Source: Macrolepiota albuminosa (Eukaryota; Basidiomycota; Agaricomycetes; Agaricales; Agaricaceae). Taken from it: a stretch of DNA of 64,000 nt. Position 1 is the stretch's first letter. Each line of letters starts with the position of its first letter. Below, piece by piece: positions 57,522 to 64,000 of this stretch. The DNA lies in the NCBI GenBank assembly GCA_027475525.1, contig JAMWFC010000051.1:943205-1007204 (forward strand), in the 5' to 3' direction. Position numbers and translations under genes: made by a program. The notes below the pieces were generated by a model that worked only from the letters and a program-made list of their open reading frames with translations, ran no database searches and was not told the origin of the DNA.

Positions 57522-57860
57522 GGGGCGACTGGCTCTCGATGAATTGTCCTAAGTAGTCATTGCCCAATCTGTTACGGTGGAGAAAGCCTGTCTTCCGAGT
57601 ACGTAACAGCCCTGTCACGCGTAACACAGTATATCGAGATCCACTGTCCCCCGAGGCTCCGAGGGCCCTCCTCCTGCTCCCGGTCCCTCCTCCGCCCCAC
57701 TCCCTCGTCCCCGCGCCTCCCAGCCCACTCCGACCCCGTCTCCCCCTCCACCACCCCCAATCGGGCCCAGATCTCCTCCCCCATAAGGTCTTCCGCCAAT
57801 TTGTTGTCATGTTCCACACCATCCCCATTAGGCAACCATGCCCCATGTGTCTACCAACTA

Positions 57861-60414
<2,554 letters not shown>

Positions 60415-62476
60415 GGAGATGGGCGCACACAAGCAAGTCGGGTAACAAGTCTTTCAGTCCGTCGTCCTAGGGGACCTTCCGCCTCGACCTCCAGAAGTTA
60501 CCAAACGACGACAGCGAAAATCACGACTTATGTAAGCATGTACCTGGTCTAGAAATTTCATTTCAGCGGCCGCCACGACGCTGGTCCGTATCTCCCAAGT
60601 TCTAGTTCTCTCTTGTTTCGGATTGCGCAGTCACAAATAGTTCTGCCAAAGGCTCAGTCGTTGCTGATCTTGGACCACACGCACTCTCGTCCCTGGTGTT
60701 CCAAGCCAGCCATCTCTCCCCTTGTCTCAAGTTTGCCGCTGCATCGAAGCATGGTTGGCCAGCGGCAAGATGCACATGCACGTTATTCCTGCCAGCCGAC
60801 AGTGCATACTTCGTTCAAGGTTCAAAGGAAACAAAGTTTATTGAACACTTCATGTTCAAACTCGCTTTGCATTTGATCAGCGTTCTAAATTTTGACCTCT
60901 ACAATGATCACTTCGGAAATCTGCGAGCACTTGATGGTGTAATTCTGATGCCATGGGTCGGCCTACACTTTTTCCGCTACCCTTTTCGTGGAGGTCCTCG
61001 GCCTATCCATCCAATGACTTGACAGGTAACATAACCAAAGTACCCTTCGAAAGCAAAAAAAGGTTTGAACGTTGCATCTGATAAGCCTTATAAATGCCTC
61101 TAATCACCATCGATGTCAACTTTGGAGCCACCACCCTTGTGAACATTCTGTAAAATTAGAATATTCATGTGAGTGACAAGGTTCTATGTGGTCCTGTTTA
61201 ATGAGAACCTGGGAGAGATGATTTCGTTGTCGTCTCGAGTTGATATCACATCATGTGTCCATCCAGAAAGAGTGCAGACGATCACAGCATCACTTTGCCC
61301 AGCGAATGGCATTATCTCCCACCCACTCAAAAGTCCTGTCAGGCGGACGGGCGGACGGGCGGCGTCGTAAGCTGGTCTCACGGCAGAATTGAAAATTAAG
61401 CAAACCAGTTCGCAGATCACCCGATGACTGTGGTCCCCCGCAAACTTGGGGCGGAGTTTTGCCACGACAATGTGTCGTTACTCCGATACTGATGCGTCCT
61501 TTGTGGCTCTCTATAAAAATTTGATGGTGGAGAGGGTGTTTTGAAGAAGAAAAAAAAATGCAAGAGATCCGAAGTCAGAGGAACATATCCACCGTTTGAA
61601 CAAAGTCAGGAATTACCAAACGACGTCGACGGATTGTCAAGGACAGACAGATGTGATCAGCGCAATGCTCCTACGAGATTTTAGAAACCCAGGAAAAACA
61701 GTCTGTGGAATATTTATCGGAAGTTCATAAATAAAGGTGGTTTGTAGACAACATAATGTTCTATCTTTTAATGATGTAACATATATGATCTGAACAAATT
61801 GTGCGCCTGTTGGGGATACCATAGGCGCTACGTCAGGTATAGAGGGCGCCGCACCCTCTGGAATTCATTAAGGAAGATATTTATGTTCTTATTTGCGGAA
61901 TACTGTAGGTCCGATCCACGTGTCTCTGATACCTCCGGACTCCCCGCTCAAGCCAAACTGATGGATGCAACTCAAAGACGGAGTCCGAGTCAGCGGCCGT
62001 AAAAAATGGAAAAAATGTCCAAGTATCCTTTCTAACACGCCACAGTCCAAAACACACCCAAACGACGGGAATAAGCTGAGTTAAGCCTATGATTTCGTGT
62101 TATGCCGCTTGCGCGTTCTGACCGTTTCAAAAAGCCCATGTGCAGACAAAAATGAACTCACGACCACGAACTTGAAACAGACCACCGTTCACAACTGACA
62201 TACCGACTCTGTCGGAGGCCGGCCGGGTAAAGAGAAAATCACCGATGAATGCGGAAAATGACAACGAAATCAACATCTAAAGCTATAGGCAAGGCAGATC
62301 ACAGCGAAGCTGACAGAATGGGAATTTGAGATCCTTTCCTATGTGCCTGCCACCGCGATCGAACTTTCGTTCGCAGCACGATATTTTCTCTAATTTGTCA
62401 GGGCGAGTTGACAACGCGATCGCACCGAAAATATAAAGCTAGGCCCCTGCCATATATTTCCCTCTAGTCCCTCCTC
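60415..62476. other. Two-kilobase intergenic region, no firm gene
   Basis: Between the divergent Fpk1-type kinase and an MFS gene. The longest frame (60696-61022, plus) contains MFKLALHLISVLNFDLYNDH but no known domain. A small repeat GGCGGACGGGCGGACGGGCGG lies near 61343-61363. No RNA gene recognised. Confidence 0.5.
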
Positions 62477-64000
62477 ATGCGTTCGGATCGCCGGTCTTCG
62501 TCGGACGAGACAAGGCCGCTGCTTGAGGAGGTCTCGCCCTCGTACAATACTACTCATGATGTTAGCCATGCTCCCCAAGAGCCGCCTCCCACTCCTTCCA
62601 GCGACGACCATGCAATGACTAGGTTCTCTCGAGCCGACACTATGTGGATCTTAGCTGGTCTATGGTCTGGTGTACTCTTGGGCGCGCTTGACGGTTGGTG
62701 CAGATCCTCGGCGAGTTCGCTCTAAGCTGAAATGAAATGCAGGAACAGTTGTTGCCACGCTATTGACGCCCATAGGTAGCGAATTCAGGGCGTCTAATCA
62801 GGCGTCATATATCGGAACGGCTTATCTTCTATCCGTCTGCTGTTTTACGCCGCTTTATGGTTTGATTATTCTATTTAACGTTGACATATTGAATGACCAT
62901 AACCCTTCTAGGACGTCTGGCAGACATCTTGGGCCGAAAGGGAGCAATGTTAGTTGCTCTCACATTATTTGGTATGGCCATGATCCATCATTTGTCAGGA
63001 GTTGCAAGAGTAATTCACGTCAGGTTCTGGCACTATGTGTTGTGGCTTTGCCCCTTCAATGCCAGCATTGATTGCTGCTCGCGCAGTTGCCGGGATGGGT
63101 GGCGGAGGGTCAGTTCCGCTTTCATAGTAGTAATATCCGTATTTGACCGAATGATTCAATGCTAGTGTCATGACAGGTGCATTTTTTCCGTTACTAAATT
63201 CCCAGGGAACCAATTAAATCTGTTTGCAGTGTCCAGCATCGCTGTCTCTGACTTCATACCTCTGTTAGTCCCTTGATCATGTTTCAGCATACAATGTGTA
63301 ATATTGACCTATAATCCCTCAGAAAGCAGCGAGGGCTTTATCAGGGGATGGCAAACATGTGCATAAGTTTACCTTGTACTCTGCTTTCCACAGAGTATTA
63401 ATTCAACGTCAACTCGCAATAGCTTATATGGATTGGGAGCTGGACTCGGTGGCCCGCTGGGTGGATTGGTCAACGATAAGTTCGGATGGTGAGCGAGGAA
63501 TGACGTGTCCAAAAAAAAGAGTATCAATTTATTGTAGGCGTGCCGCATTTTACATGCAGGTTCACTTCATCCTTTGAACGGAAGAATTCTCAAATGGCTT
63601 ACTGTTGGACTAGGCACCGTTCCTGCTTTTTAGTTTCATCGTGGTCGCGACAAAAGTTAATATCCCTCTGCCTTTGGCGGTTCGACAACAGAGCTTATCT
63701 GAGAAACTGCGTCGCATCGATATTCTTGGTTCTACAACTTTAGCTGCCACTGTAGGCTGTTTGTTACTCGGTTTCAGTATCAAAACCGCAGAAGAGCTTC
63801 CTTGGTCGCATCCACTCGTTTCTGGCTTTCTGAGTGCGAGTTTTGCTCTCGGTCTTCTCTTTATTTATGCGGAACAACACTGTGCTCCATACCCAGTCAT
63901 GCCTTTACGTCTGATGACTCGAAGAACACCTCTGGCCGTTTCAATCTCCAATCTTTTGACAAGTATGTCTGCCTTTTCAATAGTGAGTTCCGTTTTGGAA
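62477..64000 (+). CDS. MFS drug:H+ antiporter-2 type transporter (3' end missing)
   Basis: ATG 62477, MRSDRRSSSDETRPLLEEVS, a cytosolic N-terminus with the di-leucine-like RPLLEE common in vacuolar carriers. Helix 1 is DTMWILAGLWSGVLLGALD. Across an intron come GTVVATLLTPIGSEF and SYIGTAYLLSVCCFTPLYG, then GRLADILGRKGAMLVALTLF (motif A) and MPALIAARAVAGMGGGG. Later exons give SSIAVSDFIPL, RGLYQGMANI, YGLGAGLGGPLGGLV, INDKFG and SEKLRRIDILGSTTLAATVG, then ELPWSHPLVSGFLSASFALG and PVMPLRLMTRRTPLAVSISN near the edge. Motif C-like and DHA2 features suggest a 14-helix carrier such as the Vba vacuolar amino-acid group. The gene leaves the window after roughly helix 8; substrate not certain. Confidence 0.85.

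Noticed and set aside
60696..61022. Plus-strand 108-codon frame as a gene
   Set aside because: No family resemblance, no upstream exon or clear promoter, and it is isolated in a 2-kb gap.

Overview
The window is nuclear DNA of a filamentous basidiomycete, most likely an Agaricomycete. Genes are packed on both strands and broken by many short introns (about 45-60 nt, GT...AG). The gene set is fungal: NIPA-type Mg transporter, PITH protein, Rck2/Srk1-type kinase, Nrc-2/Fpk1-type kinase, Pex11, Tvp38, several MFS carriers and a fungal P450. I recognise about 30 genes by reading exons across introns. No tRNA, rRNA, transposon or CRISPR array was seen. Exon boundaries come from splice signals and family similarity judged by eye, with no database search.

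Layout. 1-6 kb: a YTP1-like membrane protein running off the left edge, an anion:cation-symporter-type MFS carrier, and a Ser/Thr-rich single-pass protein. 6.5-11 kb, visibly GC-rich: an uncharacterised, probably mitochondrial protein, a Gfo/Idh/MocA oxidoreductase and an alpha/beta hydrolase. 11-18.4 kb: replication licensing factor Cdt1, a second Gfo/Idh/MocA oxidoreductase, a Herp/Usa1-like ubiquitin-domain membrane protein and the PKA regulatory subunit. 18.6-21.9 kb: three 26S proteasome genes side by side (beta1, Rpn12, alpha7), followed by nucleoporin Nup82/Nup88. 25-33 kb: an accessory stretch with an MFS carrier divergent from a GH105 unsaturated rhamnogalacturonyl hydrolase, a P450, and a gene I could not name. 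33-46.5 kb: housekeeping genes (UBX protein, PITH protein, NIPA transporter, Sec12, TAF9, Isu1, Prp31, Rck2/Srk1 kinase). 46.5-49.3 kb: gene-poor. 49.3-60.4 kb: Tctex dynein light chain, Pex11, a small mitochondrial membrane protein, Tvp38, an HSF-type factor and an Fpk1-type kinase. 62.5-64 kb: an MFS multidrug-type carrier cut by the right edge.

The most striking structure is not biological. Twenty different sequences each occur twice, back to back and identical, always with a period of exactly 77 bp. They lie in two blocks (2.8-13.2 kb and 46.9-56.8 kb). A constant length with unrelated content is what contig ends overlapping by one k-mer (k=77) give when they are concatenated without trimming. 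Since 77 is not a multiple of 3, each copy inside an exon shifts the frame. Several genes look broken for this reason only, and gene models here should be made after collapsing one copy of each pair.

The best biological leads are the proteasome gene cluster, whose two short bidirectional promoters share the 7-mer ACGCGTC; a perfect CRE (TGACGTCA) just upstream of the Rck2/Srk1 kinase; a 16-nt microexon in the GH105 gene; the GH105/MFS/P450 neighbourhood; and an unidentified multi-exon gene at 31.6-32.9 kb. I found no clear previously undescribed system.
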